The notes under the pieces were generated by a model. That model ran no database searches, was not told the origin of the DNA, and saw nothing but the letters and a program-made list of their open reading frames with translations. From positions 186,001-250,000 of the forward strand of contig CBDAPE010000012.1 in assembly GCA_965198325.1 (NCBI GenBank): a stretch of DNA of 64,000 nt. Reading direction: 5' to 3'. The DNA is from CBDAPE01 sp965198325. GTDB lineage: Bacteria; Pseudomonadota; Alphaproteobacteria; UBA828; JAPUJA01. Positions 52,551 through 60,261 of this stretch are shown in pieces (positions within the stretch are counted from its first letter, which is position 1; every line of letters begins with the position of its first letter). The translations under genes were made by a program, and so were the position numbers.

Positions 52551-53828
52551 ATGGACCAGCACGAAGCCATAGAGAACCACGTTGCGGCGGATACGGAGAC
52601 GAATCCGTCGGTCTATGTGCCGACCTTCCAACTCACGGAAGGACAGCCGCCACCCATCGCGGCGAATGGCGGTTTGTCCTACATGTCGTTCGATCGGGAC
52701 GGGGATGCGGGAACCGCTGCGGCAATCGAGGCGGCGCGCGACCAGATTGCTGAAGGGCATGCGCAGGCGTTTATCGATCGGATCGAACACGCGCCTCCCG
52801 GCCCCATCGAGACCGAGTGGGGCCTCGGGTTCCGCGGCTACGAGGAATGCCTGGACTATATTCGGGCGAACAACATCGAAGCCCCTGAAGGGGGCTTGAC
52901 GGTTCCGCTGCGCTACACCGTCTACGAGCAGCCGTCCTACTCCATCGTACCGTCTAACGCGCTCTGGCGGGACCCTGCGCGCGAGGCCGAGGCGAAAGTG
53001 CTGTGCAAGGCCGAAGAGGACATTGAGCGGCGCAGCCTCTACTTCCCGCAGGTGATGCGCGACGCACGCCGCATCGGAGAGTACTACCCCGGTTTCTCGG
53101 CCAACAGCCCCGAATGTATGGACAAGCTCGGCGTCTCGCTGGCGCACCTCGAATCCACGTGCGCGAACTTCTACGACGCGGCGGAGGTGGAACGCGTGTT
53201 CTACCCGGAGATTGAGAAACTCCTCCTGGAGTTCTTCCCGGATGCGACCGATGCGCTCGTCTACAACCACGACATCTTTGACGAGGACTATCGGGGCGAT
53301 CGCACGGAAGACCAGGACGCCAGGAACCCGGGCGTGAACGCCAGATACGCCAACATCGTGCACAACGACCTGAACGACAACAGCGGCCGCGTACGCTGCC
53401 GCGAGCTGCTGACGAAGAACCTACGGAACTTCGGACGCGAGCAGTACCACACTGAGGCGGAGGCCGATGCAAAGATGTCGCGGCGATTCATGTCGATCAA
53501 TCTCGCCAAGCCGATGGAGACCGTGGGTCAGTTCCCCTTCGTACTCTGCGCCTGGCCCTCTTTCGCCGACCAGCCCTACATCACCAATTATCGCGTCTAC
53601 GACGACCGCGTCGGCGAGACCACCCGCTTCACCTACCGCCCCGGCCACGAGTGGTACTGGCTTCCCCAGCAGAAGCCGACCGAGGTCTCGATGCTTAAAT
53701 GCTACGACTCCATCACCGATGGCTCCGTCTCGCGCTGGTCCTTCCACACGGCCTGCGTCGACCCGACCGCACCCGCCGACGCGCCCTGCCGCAAGAATGT
53801 CGTGGTCCGCTCCTACGTCTTCTTCTAG
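52551..53828 (+). CDS. CmcJ/NvfI-family oxygenase/hydroxylase-like protein
   Basis: A 425-residue protein resembling the CmcJ/NvfI family (the group containing the cephamycin CmcJ and fungal AsaB/NvfI enzymes, related to non-haem iron oxygenases). Recognisable are LRYTVYEQPSYSIV, NFYDAAEVERVFYPEIEKLL, ALVYNHDIFDED (a likely metal-binding His-Asp pair), ANIVHNDLND, FMSINLAKPMETVGQFPFVLCAWPS and the final RWSFHTACVDPTAP before the C-terminus. The ATG at 52551 is preferred over the GTG at 52512. It lies alone between mobile elements with no biosynthetic partners, suggesting acquisition. The substrate is unknown; family members act on peptides or polyketides. Confidence 0.7.
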   Translation: MDQHEAIENHVAADTETNPSVYVPTFQLTEGQPPPIAANGGLSYMSFDRDGDAGTAAAIEAARDQIAEGHAQAFIDRIEHAPPGPIETEWGLGFRGYEECLDYIRANNIEAPEGGLTVPLRYTVYEQPSYSIVPSNALWRDPAREAEAKVLCKAEEDIERRSLYFPQVMRDARRIGEYYPGFSANSPECMDKLGVSLAHLESTCANFYDAAEVERVFYPEIEKLLLEFFPDATDALVYNHDIFDEDYRGDRTEDQDARNPGVNARYANIVHNDLNDNSGRVRCRELLTKNLRNFGREQYHTEAEADAKMSRRFMSINLAKPMETVGQFPFVLCAWPSFADQPYITNYRVYDDRVGETTRFTYRPGHEWYWLPQQKPTEVSMLKCYDSITDGSVSRWSFHTACVDPTAPADAPCRKNVVVRSYVFF

Positions 53829-53898
53829 CGGTGACGCTGCCTGTCCCTCCCAATTATTCCATCTGCGGCAGAAACCTTGGAATTTTGCATCACCCTCG

Positions 53899-54062
53899 GA
53901 CACCCTATCCGACAGGCATAAGATCATCGAAGCCCTCCCCGCCGTCTTCCGCGAACTCGTCGTCGGTCGCGCGGCGCCCCACACCGAACTCCTTACCCTC
54001 CGCCAGCAGGGAGCCGTCCTGAAGCGGAAAAGGTCCCGGCCAGCGCTTCGGATGTCCGATGT
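53899..54062 (+). pseudogene. N-terminal remnant of an IS3/IS481-like integrase-type transposase
   Basis: In one plus frame the stretch encodes IIEALPAVFRELVVGRAAPHTE (in parts), then LLTLRQQGAVLKRKRSRPALRMSD, matching the N-terminal signature of integrase-core transposases of the type LALRHQLAVLxRxxxRPrLrpxDR. It is cut off right after RMSD by the left end of the second IS21 copy at 54062. Only about 50 residues survive and no DDE core is present. Confidence 0.55.
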
Positions 54063-54178
54063 GAGAACGGCGGCGCAATAATCCCCCACTGAAGCGGCCG
54101 GTTGATCCGGCTGTGGCGGACCAAAATGGGACCGTCTATAGCCTTCTGTCAGGGTTGCTCTGACTGGAAGGCGGGGGG

Positions 54179-55678
54179 ATGTATCGGGTGGATTTGTACG
54201 CGCGGGTTCGGCGGGCGTGTCGTGTCGAGGGAATGAGCACCCGCGAGGCCTCGCGGGTGTTCGGGCTGGACCGCAAGACGGTCCGCAAGATGCTGTCGTT
54301 CTCGGTGCCGCCGGGGTTTCGCCGCGGCAAGCCGCCACGGCGGCCGAAGCGGGGTCCGTTCACGGGGATCATCGATCGGATTCTGGAAGACGATCGGACC
54401 AGCCACCACAAGCAACGGCCCACGGCGAAGCGGATCTTCGACCGTCTCCGGGACGAGTACGGCTTTACGGGCGGCTACACCATCGTGAAGGACTATGTCC
54501 GTGAGCGGCGGCTTCGGTCGCGCGAGATGTTCGTGCCGCTCGTCCATTCCCCCGGCCCCGCCCAGGCGGACTTCGGCGAGGCGATGGCGGTGATCGGCGG
54601 CGTGGCGTGCAAGGTCCACTTCCTTGCCTTCGATCTTCCCCACAGTGATGCCTGCTTCGTGAAGGCCTACCCGGCGGAGACGACCGAGGCGTTCTGCGCT
54701 GGCCACAACGCGGCGGTTGCGTTCTTCGGCGGCGTCCCCCGATCCATCCTGTACGACAACACCAAGCTGGCAGTCGCCCGGATACTGGGCGATGGCAAGC
54801 GGCAGCGAACGCGCGTCTTCACGGACCTTCAATCCCCCTATCTGTTCGAGGACAGGTTCGGCCGGCCGGGCAAGGGCAACGACAAAGGCAAGGTCGAGGG
54901 ACTGGTCGGCTTCATCCGGCGGACCTTCCGGGTCCCCGTCCCGCGGGCCGAGAGCTTCGAGGCGCTGAACGATGCTCTCGCGGGACAGTGCCGCCGGCGC
55001 CAGGCGGCGCGGCTGCGGGGTCACAAGGAGACCATCGGCGAGCGCCTCGCACGGGACCGGGAAGCCTTCTTGCCTCTCCCCCCGGCACCATACGATGCCT
55101 GCGACAAGCGCACTGGACGGGTGAGCTCGCTGTCGCTGGTGCGCTGCCGGGGCAACGACTACTCGGTGCCCGTGGCCTATGGCCACCGCGAGGTGCTGAT
55201 CCGGTGCTCCGTCGACGAGGTCGTTATCTCTTGCGGCGCGGAGGTGATTGCCCGGCACCGCCGGTCCTACGACAGCGAGGACCTGATCTTCGACCCGCTG
55301 CATTACCTACCCTTGATCGAGCAGAAGATCGGCGCCCTCGACCAGGCCGCGCCGTTGGCGGGCTGGGACCTGCCCGAGGCCTTCATCACTCTGCGACGCC
55401 TGCTCGAAGCCCGCATGGGCAAGGCGGGCAAGCGCGAGTCCGTCCAGGTGCGCCGTCTGCTGGAGAGCTTCCGGCTCGAGGAGCTGACGGCAGCGGTCGG
55501 CGACGCGCTCAGGCTCGGCGCCATCGGCTTCGATGCGGTGAAGCACCTGGTACTGTGCCGCATCGAGCGGCGGCCGCCCCGGCTCAACCTCGAGGTCTAT
55601 CCGTACCTGCCGCGCGCCCGGGTCGCGACGACGTCTGCCAAGTCGTACATGAGCCTGCTGTCGGGGCTCGGCGCATGA
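54179..55678 (+). CDS. istA: IS21-family transposase IstA, copy 2
   Basis: A 499-residue intact IstA: helix-turn-helix REASRVFGLDRKTVRKML, catalytic Asp in QADFGEAM, Asp in LYDNTKLAV and Glu in GKVEGLVGFI. By eye it is about 90 percent identical to the copy at 5770, with changes spread over the N-terminal and central parts (for example GPAQADF versus GHAQADF, and RTFRVPVP versus RDFLVPIP). The stop overlaps the istB ATG (ATGA). Confidence 0.93.
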   Translation: MYRVDLYARVRRACRVEGMSTREASRVFGLDRKTVRKMLSFSVPPGFRRGKPPRRPKRGPFTGIIDRILEDDRTSHHKQRPTAKRIFDRLRDEYGFTGGYTIVKDYVRERRLRSREMFVPLVHSPGPAQADFGEAMAVIGGVACKVHFLAFDLPHSDACFVKAYPAETTEAFCAGHNAAVAFFGGVPRSILYDNTKLAVARILGDGKRQRTRVFTDLQSPYLFEDRFGRPGKGNDKGKVEGLVGFIRRTFRVPVPRAESFEALNDALAGQCRRRQAARLRGHKETIGERLARDREAFLPLPPAPYDACDKRTGRVSSLSLVRCRGNDYSVPVAYGHREVLIRCSVDEVVISCGAEVIARHRRSYDSEDLIFDPLHYLPLIEQKIGALDQAAPLAGWDLPEAFITLRRLLEARMGKAGKRESVQVRRLLESFRLEELTAAVGDALRLGAIGFDAVKHLVLCRIERRPPRLNLEVYPYLPRARVATTSAKSYMSLLSGLGA

Positions 55679-56436
55679 CCGACACACCACGGCTGCTGCT
55701 CGTCCACCACCTCAAGAGGCTGAAGCTGCCGACGGTCCTGAGGGAGTACGACAAGATCGCCCGGCAGTGCGCCTCTGAAGGCGTCGACCACGTTCGCTAT
55801 CTTCTGCGTCTGGCCGAGCTCGAGCTGATCGACCGCGAGCGCCGCATGGTCGAGCGGCGGATCAAGGCGGCGCGCTTCCCCGTGATCAAGAGCCTCGATA
55901 GCTTCGATTTCAAGGTCATCCCCTCGCTCAACAAGACGTTGGTCCTGGAGCTCGCCCGCTGCGCGTACATCGAGCGCCGCGAGAACCTCATCGCGCTCGG
56001 CAACAGCGGCACCGGCAAGACCCACATCGCCCTCGGTCTCGGCTTGGCGGCCTGCCAGAAGGGCCTCTCGGTCGGCTTCATCACCGCCGCGCTGGTCCAC
56101 GAGCTCATCGAGGCCCGCGATGACAAGCAGCTGCTGAGGTTCCAGAAGAAGCTCGCCACCTACAAGCTTCTGATCATCGACGAACTCGGCTTCGTGCCGC
56201 TGTCCAAGACCGGTGCCGAGCTCCTGTTCGAGGTGTTCAGCCAGCGCTACGAGCGCGGCTCGACCCTGGTCACCACCAATCTGCCGTTCGACGAATGGAC
56301 CGAGGTGTTCGGCTCCGAGCGGCTTACCGGCGCTCTCCTCGACCGTCTCACCCACCACGTCAACATCCTCGAGATGAATGGCGAGAGCTACAGGCTCAAC
56401 CAGAGCCGCAGGCGTCAAACCCCGACGGCGAACTGA
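55675..56436 (+). CDS. istB: IS21-family helper ATPase IstB, copy 2 (intact)
   Basis: A 253-residue AAA+ ATPase with Walker A GNSGTGKTHIAL and Walker B KLLIIDELGFVPL, plus the arginine region TTNLPFDEWTEVF. The correct start is the ATG at 55675, inside the istA stop; the much longer frame from 54988 is not meaningful. Its last 450 bases differ from copy 1 at only a handful of positions, far fewer than the istA halves do. This copy lacks the 2-base insertion that breaks copy 1 and should be functional. Confidence 0.94.
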   Translation: MTDTPRLLLVHHLKRLKLPTVLREYDKIARQCASEGVDHVRYLLRLAELELIDRERRMVERRIKAARFPVIKSLDSFDFKVIPSLNKTLVLELARCAYIERRENLIALGNSGTGKTHIALGLGLAACQKGLSVGFITAALVHELIEARDDKQLLRFQKKLATYKLLIIDELGFVPLSKTGAELLFEVFSQRYERGSTLVTTNLPFDEWTEVFGSERLTGALLDRLTHHVNILEMNGESYRLNQSRRRQTPTAN

Positions 56437-56448
56437 ACCGACCACCCA

Positions 56449-57091
56449 ACGTTGCATCCCTAATTACCCCCCTAACTTTATTTCGTAACTTTGAAGGCAA
56501 ATTCGCGCTTCCCAGATCACCAAATACCTCCATGGCCTCTGACACGTTTCCTACTAAGAATGATTCGCGTGCGCACCAGAATTGTGCGTCATAGTTCTGG
56601 TCGCCAGTCATGAAGCTGCGCCGCAAGTGATCTAAAATATGGGTTTTGTCCTCGCCTTCCGGCCCCTTCATATAGAGCAGTGCGAGTTCAAAGTGTGCTT
56701 TCTTACTCGTCGGATTTTCTTAAAGGCATCGAACCAAAACTTTCTTGGCATCTTCATACTTTCCACCCGCGTCAAGCATGCTGGCGAGCCGGGCGGCTAT
56801 CCAATCTAACCGCGGATTTCCCTCGAACACTTTTGTTAATGCAATTTCAGCCTGCCCAAATTGACTTATGAGCTTGCGATAATCTGAGTCGAGAACAAGC
56901 AGATGTTCGCTTTGTGGGAACCTTTGCAGGCCCTCGCGGACGACGCGTTCAAATTCCTTAGCCTTATTGACAATTTTCTTTTCCAGCATCGCATCGGCTT
57001 CAGCACCGTCTATACTGCTCAATATTTCACGAAGTTCATCCAGACAGATTTGTCCCGCTGTGTGATATCCGTATGAAGACTCTGCAGTCAT
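56449..57091 (-). pseudogene. TPR-containing protein fragment with an internal ochre stop
   Basis: On the minus strand, from the ATG at 57091 (MTAESSYGYHTAG) the frame encodes a helical repeat protein: ELREILSSIDGAEADAMLEK, FERVVREGLQRFPQSEHLLVLD, WIAARLASMLDAGGKYEDAKKVLVRCL, a TAA at 56720-56722, then in the same frame ENPTSKKAHFELALLYMKG, QFWCARESFLVGNVSEAMEVFGDL and RNKVRGVIRDAT, where it is cut by the truncated IS21 copy. Restoring one sense codon (probably GAA) gives CLEENPTSKKAHFELALLYM, a clean TPR. Similar TPR ends with a following S1/cold-shock-like domain occur in NTPase proteins of anti-phage islands; here no NTPase part remains, so that link is only a suggestion. Confidence 0.65.
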
Positions 57092-57312
57092 ACCTAATAA
57101 CCGGGATTCCCCATATGGAACCCTCCCAGCCCGTTGAGTGTGGCTCGACACCGCTCGACGTGCAATTTGCCTTCGAATGACAGCCATCTTCGCGCCGAGC
57201 CGGATGATTGAGGACCAATTGGCGGCGTTGGTGGCGCAGAATGGCATTTTTGCCGGCGATCCGGGCGCACCGATCCTGTCGGCGGCGACGCGAAGGAACG
57301 GGGTGCCGTCGC

Positions 57313-58662
57313 TCATGCCGGGGCTGGCGGCGGCCTGAGCCGGTCGATACGGCGCAGGATGTCGGCGAACAGGTCACGAGGAATGACAACCTCGGCCATC
57401 TGGAACGTGACGTAGCGCCCGTGGCGCACGATCTTCGCTCCGATCTTGATGAGCTTCTCTCGCAGGCTGGTCAGTGACCACTGTTTCACGGCATCGGGCA
57501 GCGCGAGGGTGCGCATGAAGTTGCCGAGGTTGTAAGCGAGCGCGTGAAGCTGGAGGCGAACGGCATTGTGGTCGAACCTGCGGCACGACAGGCGTGTCCA
57601 CCGGATCGCGTTTTTGCCCTCCTTGATCCAGTGCTCAGCCGTGCCGCGCTGATTGTAGAACGCGACCACCCGCTCGGCAGGGCGGCCCAGGTTGGTGACT
57701 ATGAACCCGACCCTCGGGTACAACTCACCCGGATGCCACTCGACCTTGGCGACGATGCGGCGGGGCTTGTCCCAGGTTCCGGCCTGATAACTGAAGCTGG
57801 CATGATACCGGCGCACGTCCTTGGGCGGCCTGCCGACGGGGCGCTTCAGGAGATGAGCGATGCTCTCTTGCAGCACCTTGTTGGCGGGCAGCCGGATGGC
57901 GTAGAGCATGCCTTCGGCTTCGAGGTAGTCGTAGATCTCCGGTGAGGCGAAGGCCGCATCGCCGCGGAAGTAGAGGCGGATGGCTCGTTCCTTGTAACGT
58001 TCGACCACCGGTACCAGGACATCACGCCATCCGTGGGCGCTGTGCACGTTGCCGGGGCGCAGCGCGCAACGCTCCAGATCGCCGAACTGGTTGAACACGA
58101 ACAGCGGGTGATAGCAGGTGCAGCCGAAGTGGCCGTTATAGGCCGTGCCCTCCTGCTCACCGAATGTCGGGCTGACGGAGCTGTCCATGTCGAGCACCAC
58201 GCGCCTCGGCGGATCGTGGTCGTGAACCCGGTCGATCCACGTCCCCGACAGGTCCGCAAGGGCCGCGAGGTTCTCGTTGTTCGCCAGCAGCTCGGTCTCG
58301 AACCGCCCCATCTGGCTGGTCGATGCCCCGCCGCGCTCGACCGCCTTGCCGCCGACGATCCAGCGCATCGCGGGATCACGCCCGAGCCGGTCGGCGTCGT
58401 TGACATCCTCGTAGCCGGCGAGACGCCCATAGACGGACTGGCGAAGGAGACTGACGATGCCGTGCCAGCCGTTCCTGCCTGTGCGGCTATCCGCGAGCAC
58501 GCCGCCCGCCAGTGCGGTCAGCCCGAGCGCGTCGTCCAGTTCGCGATAAGCGAGCAACCCCGCGCCGGAGGTCGCCTGCGATCCGTGGAACTCCAGTTTC
58601 AGGCGGCGGTCGAAAAGGGGCCGGAGTGGCCCATGATCCGATTCACCCTCCGGGTTCCGCAT
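57313..58662 (-). CDS. IS1380-family transposase
   Basis: A 449-residue DDE transposase of the IS1380 family: RWIVGGKAVERGGAST, VLDMDSSVSPTFGEQEGTAYNGHFGCTCYHPLFVFN (the first catalytic Asp region, in parts), LYFRGDAAFASPEIYDYLE (second Asp), YNQRGTAEHWIKEGKNA (catalytic Glu) and CRRFDHNAVRLQLHALAYNLGNF. Complete and intact. I could not find convincing inverted terminal repeats; a GATTCT/AGAATC hairpin lies at 58695-58712, just upstream. It reads leftward inside the island. Confidence 0.93.
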   Translation of the reverse strand: MRNPEGESDHGPLRPLFDRRLKLEFHGSQATSGAGLLAYRELDDALGLTALAGGVLADSRTGRNGWHGIVSLLRQSVYGRLAGYEDVNDADRLGRDPAMRWIVGGKAVERGGASTSQMGRFETELLANNENLAALADLSGTWIDRVHDHDPPRRVVLDMDSSVSPTFGEQEGTAYNGHFGCTCYHPLFVFNQFGDLERCALRPGNVHSAHGWRDVLVPVVERYKERAIRLYFRGDAAFASPEIYDYLEAEGMLYAIRLPANKVLQESIAHLLKRPVGRPPKDVRRYHASFSYQAGTWDKPRRIVAKVEWHPGELYPRVGFIVTNLGRPAERVVAFYNQRGTAEHWIKEGKNAIRWTRLSCRRFDHNAVRLQLHALAYNLGNFMRTLALPDAVKQWSLTSLREKLIKIGAKIVRHGRYVTFQMAEVVIPRDLFADILRRIDRLRPPPAPA

Positions 58663-58738
58663 CCGAGCCGCCCTCCGACACCCTCAAGCCAGTGATTCTT
58701 GTAGCAGAATCGTGCCAATCAGGCATCAGGCGAAGCGG

Positions 58739-58960
58739 TCACTTGGGAAATGCGGGCTTAGATGCCTTAGTGCCCAGCCTAAATCCGTACTTGTCACGGC
58801 CGTCCAGCCCCGACAGCGCGTTTGACTGCTTGTAGAGGTATCGACTATTAGCCAAACACGAGATCGTATAATCTCGCCCCTCGACGGCCTTGTCGCCAAA
58901 GTCGGCTAAAGCGGCACGTCGAGCGTTCGATTTTCGGGTGTAAGTTTGTTTGCCATCCAT
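58739..58960 (-). CDS. Small hypothetical protein
   Basis: A 73-residue protein with a perfect Shine-Dalgarno (AGGAGG seven bases before the ATG at 58960), which argues for real translation. It is basic: TYTRKSNARRAALADFGDKA, then GRDYTISCLANSRYLYK, GLDGRDKYGFRLG and a Lys/Pro end. There is one Cys and no membrane segment. No family is recognised. It stands between the IS1380 transposase and an AT-rich stretch and may be cargo of the island. Confidence 0.5.
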   Translation of the reverse strand: MDGKQTYTRKSNARRAALADFGDKAVEGRDYTISCLANSRYLYKQSNALSGLDGRDKYGFRLGTKASKPAFPK

Positions 58961-59150
58961 CGGTCGGCCTCCTGCGAAAGGAACCGACATATTCGATTAA
59001 AGCATCGCTGCACGATGCTCGAGAGAAAAATTCCCGTATTCTTCAGAGATAGAATTCGAATACGGCACGAGGCGTTCAAACGAAATAATCCGGCCAGCCT
59101 GACACAATTGCACGCCAGTTACGCTCGAAATTATTCTATTAGAGAGTATG

Positions 59151-59823
59151 TTACTTCCAGTTACAGGCTATTTGCAGCGGAGAAATAGCTGCTGTCAATC
59201 CACGAACATCGAACACAGCGGTCACGGGGCTTTCGCTGTAAGGTGTAGTTTGAGCAACGAACTGATAAACAGCTTATTAACCTACGAATAAAGTCGACGC
59301 CAGACTCGGGATAAAATGTCGAAAGGCCATCTGTTGAAATAAGCCATCTTTTCTCGGTTGAACTTTCCTTGCCTAGTCGCGTTACAACACGAACACGATC
59401 ACCGAGGTAGTCATTCCACCTGATAAACACTTCTGTCTGGTTACTTAAACATCGGAGGATCAAAATTATTGGGTCCCCCCAAGTGGAGGTGCCTGAATCG
59501 CTAATCAAATACAATTTAACTGACCGAGAATCATCTATAGGGTTGATCTCCTCGATGATCTCCCATTTTCCAGTGCCTTCGATATCTGTCGAAACGTTAA
59601 TAGGTCTAACGATTCCTAGTTCGTATGCCAAGTCATCAAAGCATTCAAGCCTACTCAAATCTCCTTCAATCGCAGCGCAGGTAGCTATGCACTTTTCAAA
59701 AGGCATTGTTTCACTAAACGCTGATGTGGCGCAAAAAACTACTAGCGCAAGAGAACATAAACCCTTCGAGAATAGGCGAAATGTTATAGGCCACGATTTA
59801 AGCCAATTATTCACATTTAACAC
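59151..59823 (-). pseudogene. VasI/TagO-like secreted protein with a C-terminal frameshift
   Basis: The frame from the ATG at 59823 has a signal peptide (GLCSLALVVFCATSAFSE) and the VasI pattern: ECFDDLAYELGI, KWEIIEEINPIDDSRSV, LILRCLSNQTEVFIRWNDYL, RWLISTDGLSTFYPE and FIRRLISC. It then runs into a nonsense tail, but a one-base shift near 59265 restores FVAQTTPYSESPVTAVFDVRGL, the typical VasI C-terminus, ending at 59151. VasI/TagO proteins are linked to type VI secretion, but many solitary homologues exist in phages and islands and no tss gene is here. AT content is higher than in the core genes. Confidence 0.72.
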
Positions 59824-60092
59824 TCGTGCTAACGTTGATATCGGCCATGTGGTAGCTGGGAACCGGCGACGAGAAGCATTTAATAGCCTTTGCCGTCAGG
59901 GCGGCCTTTCATTTTTCCTAGATTACCGATCCATCCGGAATAAATCTAACGTGGTTAGAACTGCTATGAGCCACAGTCAACTCAATGTTGCATCTTTGTT
60001 GCGCGGACTTGCCGGTACTACCTGTAACCCATTGTAATTGGGTGCTTCCTTGTCGGAGAAATTTGCGGCGAAAAATGGAAGTTCAAAAGAAA

Positions 60093-60125
60093 GAAAAAAC
60101 CCGCTAAGTTGTTGACTCAGCGGGC
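60093..60125 (-). terminator. Rho-independent terminator after tRNA-Met
   Basis: On the minus strand CCCGCTGAG, a loop, then CTTAGCGGG (60125-60100 region) is followed by TTTTTT and a pyrimidine-rich tail. It lies just past the tRNA 3' end and is the expected terminator for that gene. Confidence 0.8.
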
Positions 60126-60133
60126 TTTCTCAA

Positions 60134-60209
60134 TGGTAGCGGAGGCCGGACTCGAACCAGCGACCCACGGATTATGATTCCGCTGCTCTACCAACTGAGC
60201 TACTCCGCC
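60134..60209 (-). tRNA. tRNA-Met (anticodon CAU)
   Basis: A complete 76-nt tRNA with encoded CCA: acceptor stem GGCGGAG pairing with CTCCGCT (mostly), D-arm AGCTCAGTTGGTAGAGC, anticodon stem GCGGA/TCCGT with loop ATCATAA (anticodon CAT), variable loop, T-arm with GGTTCGAGTCC. The acceptor begins GGCGGAG, typical of alphaproteobacterial elongator tRNA-Met. It reads leftward; its 3' end faces the mobile-element island, the usual side for integrases, though no integrase gene is seen. Confidence 0.95.
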
Positions 60210-60261
60210 GCAAATCGGGTGAGTGGATATAGGGTGGGAGGCTTTGCCCTGTCAAGGCCGC

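Larger units (their letters stand above)
54062..56448 (+). mobile_element. IS21-family insertion sequence, copy 2, right end missing
   Basis: The left end (TGAGAACGGCGGCGCAATAA) and the adjacent 110 bp match copy 1, followed by istA and istB. Similarity to copy 1 stops abruptly at 56448, right after istB (GAACCGACCACCCA), so the last about 180 bp, including the right terminal repeat, are absent and the DNA continues as an unrelated minus-strand TPR gene. Without a right end it cannot transpose by itself, but its istA and istB are intact and could act on copy 1 in trans. It interrupts an IS3-like remnant at its left. Confidence 0.92.

Noticed and set aside
54988..56436. A 482-residue open frame spanning part of istA and all of istB
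   Set aside because: The first 229 residues are a shadow of istA in another frame; the real IstB starts at the ATG at 55675 with the ATGA overlap.
59151..59823. Possible type VI secretion locus
   Set aside because: Only a solitary VasI-like gene is present; no tssB, tssC, hcp, vgrG or clpV was found.
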